DNA from: Clostridia bacterium | GTDB taxonomy: Bacteria > Bacillota > Clostridia > Oscillospirales > Butyricicoccaceae | Direction: 5' to 3' | DNA length: 64,000 nt | Assembly (NCBI GenBank): GCA_017394205.1 | Contig: JAFOPS010000115.1 | Span: 1-64,000, forward strand | Translations under genes and position numbers: made by a program | The notes under the pieces: generated by a model | The model's input: the letters and a program-made list of their open reading frames with translations, nothing else | Database searches by the model: none | What the model was told of the DNA's origin: nothing | Shown here: positions 42,057-49,521 of the stretch, one piece after another | Layout: every line of letters starts with the position of its first letter | Numbering within the stretch: the stretch's first letter is position 1

Positions 42057-42383
42057 CTACCAGCGTTTCATATTCTTTTTGAACTTGCTGATATAGACTT
42101 GCTTTAGTTCTTCTGCTGATATTCCATAACAGAGCAAAACATCATTATAATACATAAGGACATCTGCCAATTCTTCAACGAGGTGAGATCTCAATTTCTC
42201 GTCTTGATTTGCTGTTTCTCCGCCATGTTTCTTGATGATGTCTATTACTTCGCCAATTTCTCCAATCATCCATAGCAGCTTGTTTTTCCCAATTTCCGGG
42301 GATATCGTTTCCCATATATCTTTATACTTATCCTGCAATTCCTTTTGCATTTCAAGCATTTCATTGATTCCAAAATCGTCCAT
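42057..42383 (-). CDS. MazG-like nucleotide pyrophosphohydrolase
   Basis: 108 residues from ATG 42383, chosen because GAGGTG stands 6 bases upstream. All-alpha NTP pyrophosphatase fold: the metal-binding pairs are in MIGEIGEVIDIIKKHGG (ExxE) and LVEELADVLMYYND (EExxD). Members hydrolyse NTPs or dNTPs and house-clean the nucleotide pool. The gene is AT-richer than its neighbours, as is the four-helix gene 44 bases upstream, suggesting a shared, recently acquired module. Substrate unknown. Confidence 0.82.
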   Translation of the reverse strand: MDDFGINEMLEMQKELQDKYKDIWETISPEIGKNKLLWMIGEIGEVIDIIKKHGGETANQDEKLRSHLVEELADVLMYYNDVLLCYGISAEELKQVYISKFKKNMKRW

Positions 42384-42427
42384 CTTTTTCACCTCTTCAA
42401 ATACCGATTTGTTGGGCGTCTTTTCTG

Positions 42428-42784
42428 TCAATGATTCTTTTCCTTTATAGTCATAATAGTTGAAATAAGCATGCGTCTGATTGCACCGCAGTTGTTTTGG
42501 ATCGGTTTGTATGTTTGTTCATCCATATATCCGGTTTCGAACAGCAATTCAAGCCAATACTCTGTTTCATATACTTCTTTAAGGGATATCTCGAACTTTG
42601 AAATAAAGTCTTTTGTCCCCTGTGCGTATTGTGCTTCATGGATATTTGCACCAATAGATGTTCCGCTTCTGAGCAATTGATTTGTCAGCACAGATTCGTG
42701 GTGTTCCTGCTTGATCACCCTGCAAAGAATGACGATTTGCTTTGCAAATTCTTTGGATCTATCGCGGAGAACGCTGTCTGACAT
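42428..42784 (-). CDS. Four-helix bundle protein (23S rRNA intervening-sequence / S23 family)
   Basis: 118 residues, all helical. The family signatures are VTNQ-like LTNQLLRSGTSIGANIHEAQ near residue 35 and FISKFEISLKEVYETEYWL near 62. Related proteins are encoded in intervening sequences of 23S rRNA genes in some bacteria, and the Avd proteins of diversity-generating retroelements share the fold; a role in nucleic-acid binding is thought likely. ATG 42784 follows GAGGTGATGG. It is AT-rich. Its promoter abuts the palindrome array at 42831. Confidence 0.88.
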   Translation of the reverse strand: MSDSVLRDRSKEFAKQIVILCRVIKQEHHESVLTNQLLRSGTSIGANIHEAQYAQGTKDFISKFEISLKEVYETEYWLELLFETGYMDEQTYKPIQNNCGAIRRMLISTIMTIKEKNH

Positions 42785-42803
42785 TTCCCATCACCTCGCA
42801 TCA

Positions 42804-42831
42804 ATTATAATAAAAAAGCAGTACTTTGCAA
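42804..42831 (-). promoter_or_regulatory. Sigma-A promoter of the four-helix bundle gene
   Basis: Minus strand: TTGCAA (42826-42831), 16-base spacer, consensus TATAAT (42804-42809). The last base of the -35 is the first base of the palindrome array. Confidence 0.7.
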
Positions 42832-43003
42832 GTTATATTGCGCCTGCGGCGCAGTTATATTGTCCCTCCGGGACAGTTATATTTTGCAGCGATGCCGCAA
42901 AGTTATATTATATTCGCCTTCAAACTGCGCGCAGCGCAATATCACTCGGCGTAAGCCGAATATAACTGCAACGCAATAGAACTCGCCGCAGGCGAATATA
43001 ACG
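42831..43003. repeat. Two-armed array of variable palindromes spaced by AGTTATATT / AATATAACT
   Basis: Left arm: AGTTATATT at 42831, 42853, 42875 and 42901, with three hairpins between them, GCGCC-TGC-GGCGC (42840-42852), TGTCCC-TCC-GGGACA (42861-42875) and a 7-bp stem with one mismatch (42883-42901). Right arm: the reverse complement AATATAACT at 42938 (one mismatch), 42959, 42975 (one mismatch) and 42995 (last base differs), with hairpins at 42926-42938, 42946-42959, 42967-42975 (weak) and 42983-42995. An 11-bp inverted repeat (42908-42918 with 42991-43001) ties the arms together. Stem sequences differ from one another while pairing is kept. Confidence 0.9.
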
Positions 43004-43042
43004 GAAAGAAACCTGATTTGGTAGACAAATCAGGTTTCTTTC
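43004..43042 (-). terminator. Intrinsic terminator of the tRNA operon
   Basis: A perfect 17-bp stem (43004-43020 with 43026-43042, loop GTAGA), T-rich on the minus-strand 3' side, directly after tRNA-Tyr. Confidence 0.88.
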
Positions 43043-43043
43043 A

Positions 43044-43128
43044 TGGTGGGAGCGGGTGGATTCGAACCACCGTAGGCACTGCCAACAGATTTACAGTCTG
43101 CCCCCTTTGGCCACTCGGGAACACTCCC
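43044..43128 (-). tRNA. tRNA-Tyr (GTA)
   Basis: 85 nt with an encoded CCA end. The acceptor stem GGGAGTG pairs with CGCTCCC; the anticodon stem CAGA/TCTG holds the loop CTGTAAA with anticodon GTA. The long variable arm is that of a class II tRNA, as expected for bacterial tRNA-Tyr. It is transcribed after tRNA-Thr from a shared promoter. Confidence 0.97.
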
Positions 43129-43153
43129 ATATTCCCTTTTGCGTCTGCCGGAA

Positions 43154-43229
43154 TGGAGCTGGTGGACGGATTCGAACCCCCGACCTGCTGATTACAAATC
43201 AGCTGCTCTACCGGCTGAGCTACACCAGC
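43154..43229 (-). tRNA. tRNA-Thr (TGT)
   Basis: 76 nt with an encoded CCA end. The acceptor stem GCTGGTG pairs with CACCAGC; anticodon stem CTGAT/ATCAG holds the loop TTTGTAA with anticodon TGT. The T-arm GGGGGTTCGAATCC is normal. It is 25 bases upstream of tRNA-Tyr. Confidence 0.97.
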
Positions 43230-43255
43230 TTATCAGCCTGCTCGACGCAAGAAAT

Positions 43256-43284
43256 ATATTATCATACCGCCGAAAAAAATGCAA
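43256..43284 (-). promoter_or_regulatory. Sigma-A promoter of the tRNA-Thr/tRNA-Tyr operon
   Basis: Minus strand: TTGCAT (43279-43284), 17-base spacer, TAATAT (43256-43261), 27 bases before tRNA-Thr. Confidence 0.7.
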
Positions 43285-43292
43285 GTGTTTTT

Positions 43293-43973
43293 TTACTTTT
43301 TTTCGGCCTCGGGATCGATTTTCTCGTCTACGGTGTGCAGCAGCGACAGCAGCGACGGCGACAGCCGGGGCCACGCCTGCTGCACCCGCTGGAGCGACAT
43401 ATCCAGCGCCGCGTCTTCCCCGGCGGCGATCATCTGCCGCAGCGCGGCCTCGCAGCGCTTGAGCTCGATATCACACAGCTCGGCATAGCAGGACTGGGGC
43501 GCGGCAAAGGCCTTGCGGTCGGCGCTCTCGTCCAGCTGATAGAGCATGCGGTAGATCTTGTAAAACGACAGGGTGAGATACTCCGACACCACCCGGGAAA
43601 CGCCCTTTTCCTTCCCGATCTGCTCATAGAGCAGCGAGGTGGAATTGACCAGCAGCTTTTTGCTGAGCAGTGCCGCCGCCGAGCCGTTGAGCACGTTGTC
43701 CTTGTCAGAGGAGCTGTCCACCAGATCATCGGCCAGGATGGCGCCGCCGTCGCGGGCCATGGTGCGGCCCAGCAAAAAGTCGGCCGAAACGCCGTAGTAA
43801 TCAGCTGCGCGCACCACGAAGCTCAGCCCCGGCTCACGCACGCCGTTTTCATAGTGCGACAAAAGCGCCTGAGAGACACCAAGCTCCCCGGCGGCCTTGC
43901 GCTGGCTGATCTTCCGCTCCTGCCGCAGCAGCGACAGCGTCCGCGAAAACGCTTCGATCCGTTCGATGACCAT
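43293..43973 (-). CDS. XRE family transcriptional regulator
   Basis: 226 residues. The N-terminal helix-turn-helix (about 10-60) contains ISQRKAAGELGVSQALLSHYENG and GVSADFLLGR. The C-terminal 150 residues are helical with no recognised ligand domain. ATG 43973 follows AGGATAGGA. It has its own promoter at 44009-44037. Its target is unknown, though nested inverted repeats 170 bases upstream are candidates for autoregulation. The gene end lies 9 bases before the tRNA promoter. Confidence 0.88.
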   Translation of the reverse strand: MVIERIEAFSRTLSLLRQERKISQRKAAGELGVSQALLSHYENGVREPGLSFVVRAADYYGVSADFLLGRTMARDGGAILADDLVDSSSDKDNVLNGSAAALLSKKLLVNSTSLLYEQIGKEKGVSRVVSEYLTLSFYKIYRMLYQLDESADRKAFAAPQSCYAELCDIELKRCEAALRQMIAAGEDAALDMSLQRVQQAWPRLSPSLLSLLHTVDEKIDPEAEKK

Positions 43974-44008
43974 GTTCGTTCCTATCCTCGTTTTCAAGTC
44001 GTGGTATT

Positions 44009-44037
44009 AGTTTACACCCGCGGAGCAAGGTTGTAAA
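44009..44037 (-). promoter_or_regulatory. Sigma-A promoter of the XRE regulator
   Basis: Minus strand: TTTACA (44032-44037), 17-base spacer, TAAACT (44009-44014), about 36 bases before ATG 43973. Confidence 0.7.
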
Positions 44038-44141
44038 GAGGGTTTTTGAAAACTGCGCGTAATATTTTCGGGGAAAATTTTGTGGAATTTTTTTGAAAAT
44101 TCTGCTTGACATAAACAGGCTGTTTTCAATCGGTGCAAAAA

Positions 44142-44220
44142 TGACTTGACGCCGCCGGCATAAGTCACGATATCGGGGAAAATCGCCGGAAATCGTGACT
44201 TGATCCCCCGCGTCAAGTCA
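44142..44220. repeat. Nested perfect inverted repeats
   Basis: The outer pair TGACTTGACGC (44142-44152) and GCGTCAAGTCA (44210-44220) is an 11-bp perfect inverted repeat. The inner pair AAGTCACGAT (44162-44171) and ATCGTGACTT (44192-44201) is 10 bp and perfect. All four arms carry the motif AAGTCA or its complement, as expected for repeated operators or a cruciform/long RNA hairpin. No T tract follows on either side. Confidence 0.8.
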
Positions 44221-44261
44221 AAACCGTGAATCGCGCCATGGCAAAACTGCGGCTGCGGCAA

Positions 44262-44291
44262 AAGAAAGCCCCCCGGCTTTCGCCGGGGGGC
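44262..44291 (-). terminator. Intrinsic terminator of the SLH protein gene
   Basis: A 10-bp GC stem (44268-44277 with 44282-44291, loop TTTC); on the minus strand TTTCTTTT follows. Confidence 0.88.
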
Positions 44292-44333
44292 CTTGCTTTG
44301 CGATTGTCAGTCAGCTCCTATTTCGGTTGTCGC

Positions 44334-47222
44334 TCAGAAGGGCAGATAGCCGTTGTAGGTGTTCATGACGTGGAAGACGATGACGTAGAAGACGTCGATC
44401 TCCGCATCATAGAGGAACATGCTGAACTGGGTGTAGCCCTCGTCCTCTTCGCCGATGAAGCCGATCCTGTCGAAGTCAAGATCCTTGCGCTCCACAAACT
44501 CGGTGGAATCCAGGTTCTCCAGAGCGTAGAGCCGCAGCATCTCTTCGTTCGCGATGTTCAGGCCGTGCTTCAGGGTGACCTCGGAAACCGCGATGACGGT
44601 GTCCTTGGTCAGGCCGACCCACTGGTAAGCGCCGGACTGGAGGTTGCTGAAGCAGACCTGATAGCTGTCTTCATCGTAGTCCACGATAGCCCAGGGCAGG
44701 GAATTGGCGGGAACCACGTACAGATCGTAGGTCTTCTCGATGGCGTTGTAGACGTAGAAGCAGAAGTCGTTCTCGAACAGCTCGACCTCGCCGGGATAAT
44801 CCTCATCCTCGTAGTACTCGATGTTGTCGATGTAGATGGTGTCGGTGCTGCCGTCAGAGAACTCGACCTTGACGTAGGTGCCGTTCTTGTTGGTCTTGGG
44901 CTCGCTGCGGACGATCAGGAAGTCGCCGCTCAGAGCGCCGTCCAGGTTGGCGAAGATGTAGCCGGCCACAGCAGCGGGCATACGATAGCCATTGGACTTG
45001 GTGAAGACCTGAGCGTAAGCTTCGTCGCAGTAGCCCTTACCCAGATCGGAAGCCTTGATGACGCCGTAAACGGTGTTCTTGGCAGTGGGGGGCTCAGCGC
45101 CCTTCTTGGTGTAGCCGTAGAAGTAGACGTTGTCATTGACCAGGACGTACTCATCCAGGACCTTGGTGCTGCGGGTAGCATCCAGTTCGACGTCCTCCAG
45201 CTCTTCGTAGCCGTCAGCAACAGCTCTGGAGACGTTGAAGTCGTCGTTCATGGTGTCAGCATCAATGGCGAACAGGACGACCTTGCGGCCAACGGTGACG
45301 ATGCGGAACAGACGGCCTTCAACGGTGTACACGCCGTCGTTCTTGTCGTCGTCCTGGCTCAGAGCCAGCAGATCGTCGAAGTCAACGCCGCCCTTGTTCA
45401 GAGCATAGTCGTTGTCATAGACGCCGATGTGGGTCTCGCCGTCGATGGTCATGTACTCGATGGCCAGCTCCTCACGGATGGTGTTGTGAGAATACTCGTC
45501 GTCAGCATCCAGGACCAGGACGATCTTGTTGTTGATGGCGTCCAGCGTCTTGTTGGTGTCGTCGGTCAGCTGGATGTAGACCAGCAGACCGCCGTCGTAG
45601 ACCAGGTCGAAGTCATTGCCCAGCAGGCCCTTGACCAGCAGATCCCAGTCAACTTCGCCCAGGGTAGCGACCTGATACTCTTCGCCGCCGAAGGTGTAGG
45701 TCAGCTTCTTGTTGTTGATCTCTTCGAACTCAACAGCTTCACGCATGGGCAGGACTTCCATAACGTAAGCCCAGTTGTCCAGATCCCAGGTGACGCGGAC
45801 GATCTCGCCCTTGGCCAGGGTGTCGTCGGTGATGATGCAGCTGTCGATGTACAGACGGTCTTCGCCGTTGTAGGACAGACCCTCACCAAAGGCATCCTCG
45901 GAATTGCTGCTGAACACAGCATAGACGTAGTCGCCGTATTCCTTGTGGTTGCCGGCCTTGGTGATCATCGCGTAAGCGTAGTTGACGATGAACAGGTAGT
46001 CGATCTTGCCGTTGTCATCGGTATCGATGGCCTTGACGGTCTCGTTGCCGACGAAGACACGGTTGCCGATGCGGTTGGCGTTGCCCAGAGTGCCCTCATA
46101 CAGATCAATAGGAGTAACTTCCTCGAAGTACTCGACATCGGTATGCTCGTTGGCGCCGGTCTCGAGAGCGTTGATCGTCTTGCCAGCGAAGGTCAGCTTG
46201 GTGCCGTTGAAGTCGAAGACGTACTTGTCGGCAGCCAGGTTGGCGCTGATCTTGTTGTTGATGGTGGTCTCGACATCCAGGATGCGAGCTTCATAGGTGG
46301 CGGACAGGCAGGTCTTGCCCAGAACCTTGTTGCCGCGGACATACAGGCGATAAGCCTGGCCCAGATCAGCGGCGCCCAGGTTGGAGCCGGAGAAGTCGGC
46401 AGTGGTCTTGCCGATGGCGAACTTGACCTTGCCGGGGGCGGCAGGAGCCTGGCCATCGATGACGGCGCTGTCGGTGGCGATGGCAACAGCGGTGTCGATG
46501 CAGTCAACGCCGAAATACTTCTCCATCATGGTGACGATCTCAGTCGCCATGGCGCCCAGGCCGGAGGTGGAGGTCAGCATGCCGGTGTAAGGCATAGCGG
46601 ACATATTCTCGTAGGTCAGAGCGTACATCGCGTTGGCGAACATGACGGCGACCCACTGACGGGGAGCATAGCCCACGGTGGGATAGTCATAGCCGCTCAG
46701 CAGGCCGATGATGGCAGCGTCGGACAGGACGTTCTTGTCCCAGTTGGCGCCGGTGTAGCCGCGGACTTCGGCAGAATAGCCGATGGTGGTCAGCAGCATC
46801 TTGGCGACCTCAGCGGTGGTGATGGGATCGTCGGGACCGAACTTGCCATTGCCGTAGCCCTGGACCAGCTTGGTCATGCCGGCGTAGTTGATGTAGCCCT
46901 CGGCCCAGTGGCCGGCCACGTCGGTGAACAGATTGCCGTTCTTGTAGTTGACGCCCTTGTCGTCATTGCCGTAGTTGGTGATGACATAGATCATCTTGGC
47001 AACCTCGGCACGGGTGATGAACCCGTTGGGGTTGAAATTGCCCTTGTCGTCGCCCTGCATGATGTTCAGGACGCTGACCAGTTCGATGGCTTCTTCGCAC
47101 TTGGCGTTGATGTTCGCAGCATCCTTATACTTGGACTCAGTATAAGTGCTGGCGAAAACAGGCAGTGCGAGGACCATCGCCAGAGCCAGAGACAGCGCGA
47201 GCAGTTTCTTCAGAGTGCTCAT
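44334..47222 (-). CDS. S-layer homology (SLH) domain surface protein
   Basis: 962 residues. The signal peptide (1-25, ending PVFAS) is followed by SLH repeats that bind pyruvylated cell-wall polymers: about 30-90 (NFNPNGFITRAEVAKMIYVI), 95-165 (FTDVAGHWAEGYINYAGM, KFGPDDPITTAEVAKML) and a diverged third at about 175-225 (NVLSDAAIIGLLSGYDYPT). The remaining 730 residues are acidic, rich in Asp, Tyr and Val, and match no family I recognise. Strong Shine-Dalgarno TTAGGAGG, near-consensus promoter and uniform codon choice suggest an abundant envelope protein. It could be the S-layer protein itself. Confidence 0.9.
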   Translation of the reverse strand: MSTLKKLLALSLALAMVLALPVFASTYTESKYKDAANINAKCEEAIELVSVLNIMQGDDKGNFNPNGFITRAEVAKMIYVITNYGNDDKGVNYKNGNLFTDVAGHWAEGYINYAGMTKLVQGYGNGKFGPDDPITTAEVAKMLLTTIGYSAEVRGYTGANWDKNVLSDAAIIGLLSGYDYPTVGYAPRQWVAVMFANAMYALTYENMSAMPYTGMLTSTSGLGAMATEIVTMMEKYFGVDCIDTAVAIATDSAVIDGQAPAAPGKVKFAIGKTTADFSGSNLGAADLGQAYRLYVRGNKVLGKTCLSATYEARILDVETTINNKISANLAADKYVFDFNGTKLTFAGKTINALETGANEHTDVEYFEEVTPIDLYEGTLGNANRIGNRVFVGNETVKAIDTDDNGKIDYLFIVNYAYAMITKAGNHKEYGDYVYAVFSSNSEDAFGEGLSYNGEDRLYIDSCIITDDTLAKGEIVRVTWDLDNWAYVMEVLPMREAVEFEEINNKKLTYTFGGEEYQVATLGEVDWDLLVKGLLGNDFDLVYDGGLLVYIQLTDDTNKTLDAINNKIVLVLDADDEYSHNTIREELAIEYMTIDGETHIGVYDNDYALNKGGVDFDDLLALSQDDDKNDGVYTVEGRLFRIVTVGRKVVLFAIDADTMNDDFNVSRAVADGYEELEDVELDATRSTKVLDEYVLVNDNVYFYGYTKKGAEPPTAKNTVYGVIKASDLGKGYCDEAYAQVFTKSNGYRMPAAVAGYIFANLDGALSGDFLIVRSEPKTNKNGTYVKVEFSDGSTDTIYIDNIEYYEDEDYPGEVELFENDFCFYVYNAIEKTYDLYVVPANSLPWAIVDYDEDSYQVCFSNLQSGAYQWVGLTKDTVIAVSEVTLKHGLNIANEEMLRLYALENLDSTEFVERKDLDFDRIGFIGEEDEGYTQFSMFLYDAEIDVFYVIVFHVMNTYNGYLPF

Positions 47223-47318
47223 GGTTTATTCCTCCTAATTTTTTTTGGATCCGGATCATCTTTCCCCCTGCTTCGGACATGCTTCCGCAAGGTTCCGGAC
47301 CTTCCTTATCCTGCGATT

Positions 47319-47347
47319 ATCATAATCGCCCCTCAAAAAAAAGTCAA
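47319..47347 (-). promoter_or_regulatory. Near-consensus sigma-A promoter of the SLH gene
   Basis: Minus strand: TTGACT (47342-47347), 17-base spacer, TATGAT (47319-47324). The transcript has a leader of about 90 nt with short hairpins (AAGGT CCGG AACCTT among them), which may stabilise the mRNA. Confidence 0.82.
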
Positions 47348-47397
47348 TCGTTTTGCCCCGAATGTAACATAACTGTAATACTGACCTGTTTTTTGTC

Positions 47398-47426
47398 AAA
47401 AACTGCCGCTGCGGGCGCAGCGGCAG
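47398..47426 (-). terminator. Intrinsic terminator after the membrane protein gene
   Basis: A 10-bp stem (47403-47412 with 47417-47426, loop GGGC) followed on the minus strand by TTTTT. Confidence 0.88.
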
Positions 47427-47434
47427 AGCATGGA

Positions 47435-47959
47435 TCATTTCTTTTTTCTGCGGTTTTGGCGGCGGGCGGTGGTCTCCTCCACCTTGTTGTGGAACTCCCT
47501 CGCCGTGGGGACGCCGGCGCCCTTCAGCAGGAGCATGGCTTCCTCAAGCTGGGGCCGGGTCAGGCGGATGATGCACTCCCGCGTCATCCGCGAAACGTGG
47601 AGCGTGGGCGTTTCCCCGTCGGGATCGTCCACGGAATAATAGGCCGCCCGGTCAAAGGCGATATAGCGGCCGCCGGCAAAGGCGCCGGTCCTGGAAAGTC
47701 CCGAGCCGCTGAGCCCGTAAACGAGGCACAGCGCCAGCAGGATGGCGAAGATGGGCCAGCGCGTGCCCAGCGAGCCGGAAAATCCGCCCGCCCGCCAGAA
47801 GGCCAGGGCAAACAGCAGCAGAAGGATCATCGTCGAGGCCAGCTTCATGGGTGTTTTGCCCCGGATGACGGTCGTGGTCCAGAAGCGGACCGTGTTGAGC
47901 AGCTGATAGAGCAAAAAGACCGCAGCGACGGCAAGAATGATATAATCCAGTGTGGTCAT
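47435..47959 (-). CDS. Uncharacterised membrane protein
   Basis: 174 residues from ATG 47959, with GGAGGAGG upstream; earlier in-frame starts lie inside the preceding gene. Three hydrophobic helices (about 5-22, 37-52 and 65-85) are followed by a cytoplasmic part (RYIAFDRAAYYSVDDPDG, then HVSRMTRECIIRLTRPQLEEA) and a very basic tail (TARRQNRRKKK). I do not recognise the family. It overlaps the HD-domain gene by 4 bases, so the two form an operon. Confidence 0.78.
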   Translation of the reverse strand: MTTLDYIILAVAAVFLLYQLLNTVRFWTTTVIRGKTPMKLASTMILLLLFALAFWRAGGFSGSLGTRWPIFAILLALCLVYGLSGSGLSRTGAFAGGRYIAFDRAAYYSVDDPDGETPTLHVSRMTRECIIRLTRPQLEEAMLLLKGAGVPTAREFHNKVEETTARRQNRRKKK

Positions 47960-48555
47960 CGGGGTTCCTCCTCCTGCAGCTCGTCCAGACTGAGGGAAAA
48001 GGCCGGCGCGAACTGCTCCATATAATAATCGGCTTCGGGCAGATGCATGTTTTCGATGGCCGTGCGGGTCTGCTCCGCCGCCCGGCGAAACTCGTCGTTG
48101 CCGCTTTTCAGCTCCTGGACGCATTTGACGTAGGCGCTGATCTTGTCGGCGGCCTTGATATAGCGGTATTGCGCGGGATCGTCGGTCTCGAAATCAAACA
48201 GCACCTGATAATGGGGCCGCAGCCCGTCTGGCAGCATCCGCAAAAGCGTGTCGGCGGCGGAGTGCTCGATGGATTTGTAGGCCGAGCAGATCTCGGGATT
48301 GTTGTATTTCACGGGCGTGGGCAGGTCGCCGGTGATGATCTCCGGCGCGTCGTGGAACAGCGCCGCGGCGGCGATCTTGCCGGGATCAATATCCTTTCCG
48401 AACTGCTCCTTGCCGATCACAGCCAGCGCGTGGGCGATGACGGCGGTGTCGAAGCTGTGCTCGGTGAGGTTTTCCCGGATGCTGTTTCGCATGAGGCCCC
48501 AGCGGGTGATGTTGCGCATGCGGGTCATCATGGCAAAAAAGCCGTTTTTTCGCAT
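47956..48555 (-). CDS. HD-domain 5'-deoxynucleotidase (YfbR-like)
   Basis: 199 residues. YfbR-type enzymes dephosphorylate deoxyribonucleoside 5'-monophosphates. The HD metal ligands are seen in ENLTEHSFDTA near residue 33, AALFHDAPEIITGD near 68, and a distal Asp in IKAADKISAYVKC near 136. ATG 48555 follows GAAGGG, with a promoter at 48594-48622. It is cotranscribed with the membrane protein that overlaps its stop as ATGA. Confidence 0.9.
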   Translation of the reverse strand: MRKNGFFAMMTRMRNITRWGLMRNSIRENLTEHSFDTAVIAHALAVIGKEQFGKDIDPGKIAAAALFHDAPEIITGDLPTPVKYNNPEICSAYKSIEHSAADTLLRMLPDGLRPHYQVLFDFETDDPAQYRYIKAADKISAYVKCVQELKSGNDEFRRAAEQTRTAIENMHLPEADYYMEQFAPAFSLSLDELQEEEPR

Positions 48556-48593
48556 AATTTCCCTTCTTTCGGGCGTTTTCTGATTCTCTTATT

Positions 48594-48622
48594 ATTATAA
48601 GGAAGATCCGCCGCGGGCGCAA
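48594..48622 (-). promoter_or_regulatory. Sigma-A promoter of the HD nucleotidase gene
   Basis: Minus strand: TTGCGC (48617-48622), 17-base spacer, TATAAT (48594-48599), 39 bases before ATG 48555. Confidence 0.65.
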
Positions 48623-48638
48623 GTGTAAAATCCGGAAA

Positions 48639-49508
48639 TCACAGCGCGCGCCAGGTTTCCGGGCGGAGCGCCTCCTGCCCCCGCAGCGCCGCCTCCAGCT
48701 GACGCAGCATGGCGGGCTTGTCGGCATTCAGCGTTCCCCGCAGCGAGAGATAATTGGAGGCGTGATTCATGCGGAACACGCAGCCCGGCGCGTCCAGTTC
48801 CCGCAAAAGCAGCTCGGTCTCCCGCAGGATCAGAGCGCTGTCGGGCACGGTGAAGCTCCCCTGCTCCACCCAATGGAACAGCGGCGTCCCGGGCTCCACC
48901 ATCAGGGTCAGCAGACCGATGTAATCGGGCCGCATGGCCGAAAGCGCCTTTGCCGTCTCCCGGGCGTGCTCCTGCCAGAGGGCCGTCCCGCCCAGGCCGG
49001 AGATGGCGGTCACCGAAAGGGCGATGCCGCTCTCCCGCACCTTGCGTCCCGCGGCGGCGATCTCTTGGGCGGTGTGGCCCTTGCGCATTCGTTTCAAAAC
49101 GGCGTCGCTGCCCGATTCCAGCCCCATATACACCATCTGCAGATTTTTTTGCCGCAGGCGCGAAAGCTCCTCCGGCGTGCGCTTTTGCACGCTGCCCGGC
49201 GAGGCGTAGCAGGTGACCCGCTCGCACTCGGGAAACAGGCGGGCAATCTCGTCCAAAATGCGTTCCAGATCGGCGGCGGGACGGATAAGCGCGTCGCCGT
49301 CGGCCAAAAAGACCCGCCGCACCGAGGAATAAGCCTGCCGCGCCAGTGCGAAATCCTCCAGAATCTCTTCCATGGGCCGCAGCGCGAAGGATTTTTCCTT
49401 ATACATGCTGCAAAAGGCGCAGGTGTTGTGACTGCATCCGTAGGTCACCTGCACGATCAGGCTGTACGCCTCAGAGGGCGGACGGTAAACGCTTCCGAAA
49501 TATCGCAT
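48639..49508 (-). CDS. Radical SAM protein
   Basis: 289 residues. The iron-sulphur cluster motif is GCSHNTCAFCSMYKEKSF near residues 29-46, with Cys spacing CX4CX2C rather than the classical CX3CX2C; this GCxHNxCxFC form is typical of one radical SAM subfamily. A TIM-barrel pattern follows (FLADGDALI, VYMGLESGSDAVLKRM, SVTAISGLGG). The reaction is unknown. ATG 49508 follows AAGGGAG and lies 13 bases after the S66 peptidase stop, so cotranscription is likely. Confidence 0.9.
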   Translation of the reverse strand: MRYFGSVYRPPSEAYSLIVQVTYGCSHNTCAFCSMYKEKSFALRPMEEILEDFALARQAYSSVRRVFLADGDALIRPAADLERILDEIARLFPECERVTCYASPGSVQKRTPEELSRLRQKNLQMVYMGLESGSDAVLKRMRKGHTAQEIAAAGRKVRESGIALSVTAISGLGGTALWQEHARETAKALSAMRPDYIGLLTLMVEPGTPLFHWVEQGSFTVPDSALILRETELLLRELDAPGCVFRMNHASNYLSLRGTLNADKPAMLRQLEAALRGQEALRPETWRAL

Positions 49509-49521
49509 GCTTTTTTCTCCC

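Larger units (their letters stand above)
43974..44333. other. Intergenic region between the XRE regulator and SLH protein
   Basis: This 360-bp region holds the XRE promoter, an AT-rich stretch, the nested inverted repeats at 44142-44220 and the SLH gene terminator at 44262-44291. No supported gene is present. Confidence 0.7.

Noticed and set aside
42428-42784. Avd of a diversity-generating retroelement
   Set aside because: The fold family is related, but no reverse transcriptase, template repeat or variable-repeat target gene is seen nearby.
42831-43003. CRISPR array
   Set aside because: Repeats are 9 bases, the spacers between them are palindromic and only 7-17 bases, the two arms are inverted, and no cas gene is present.
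42428-43003. Intervening sequence within a 23S rRNA gene
   Set aside because: The flanking DNA is a MazG-like gene and a tRNA operon, not 23S rRNA sequence.
44226-47372. Plus-strand open frame of 1048 codons opposite the SLH protein gene
   Set aside because: It is the antisense shadow of a strongly supported gene with signal peptide, SLH repeats, promoter and terminator; no ribosome site or family features.
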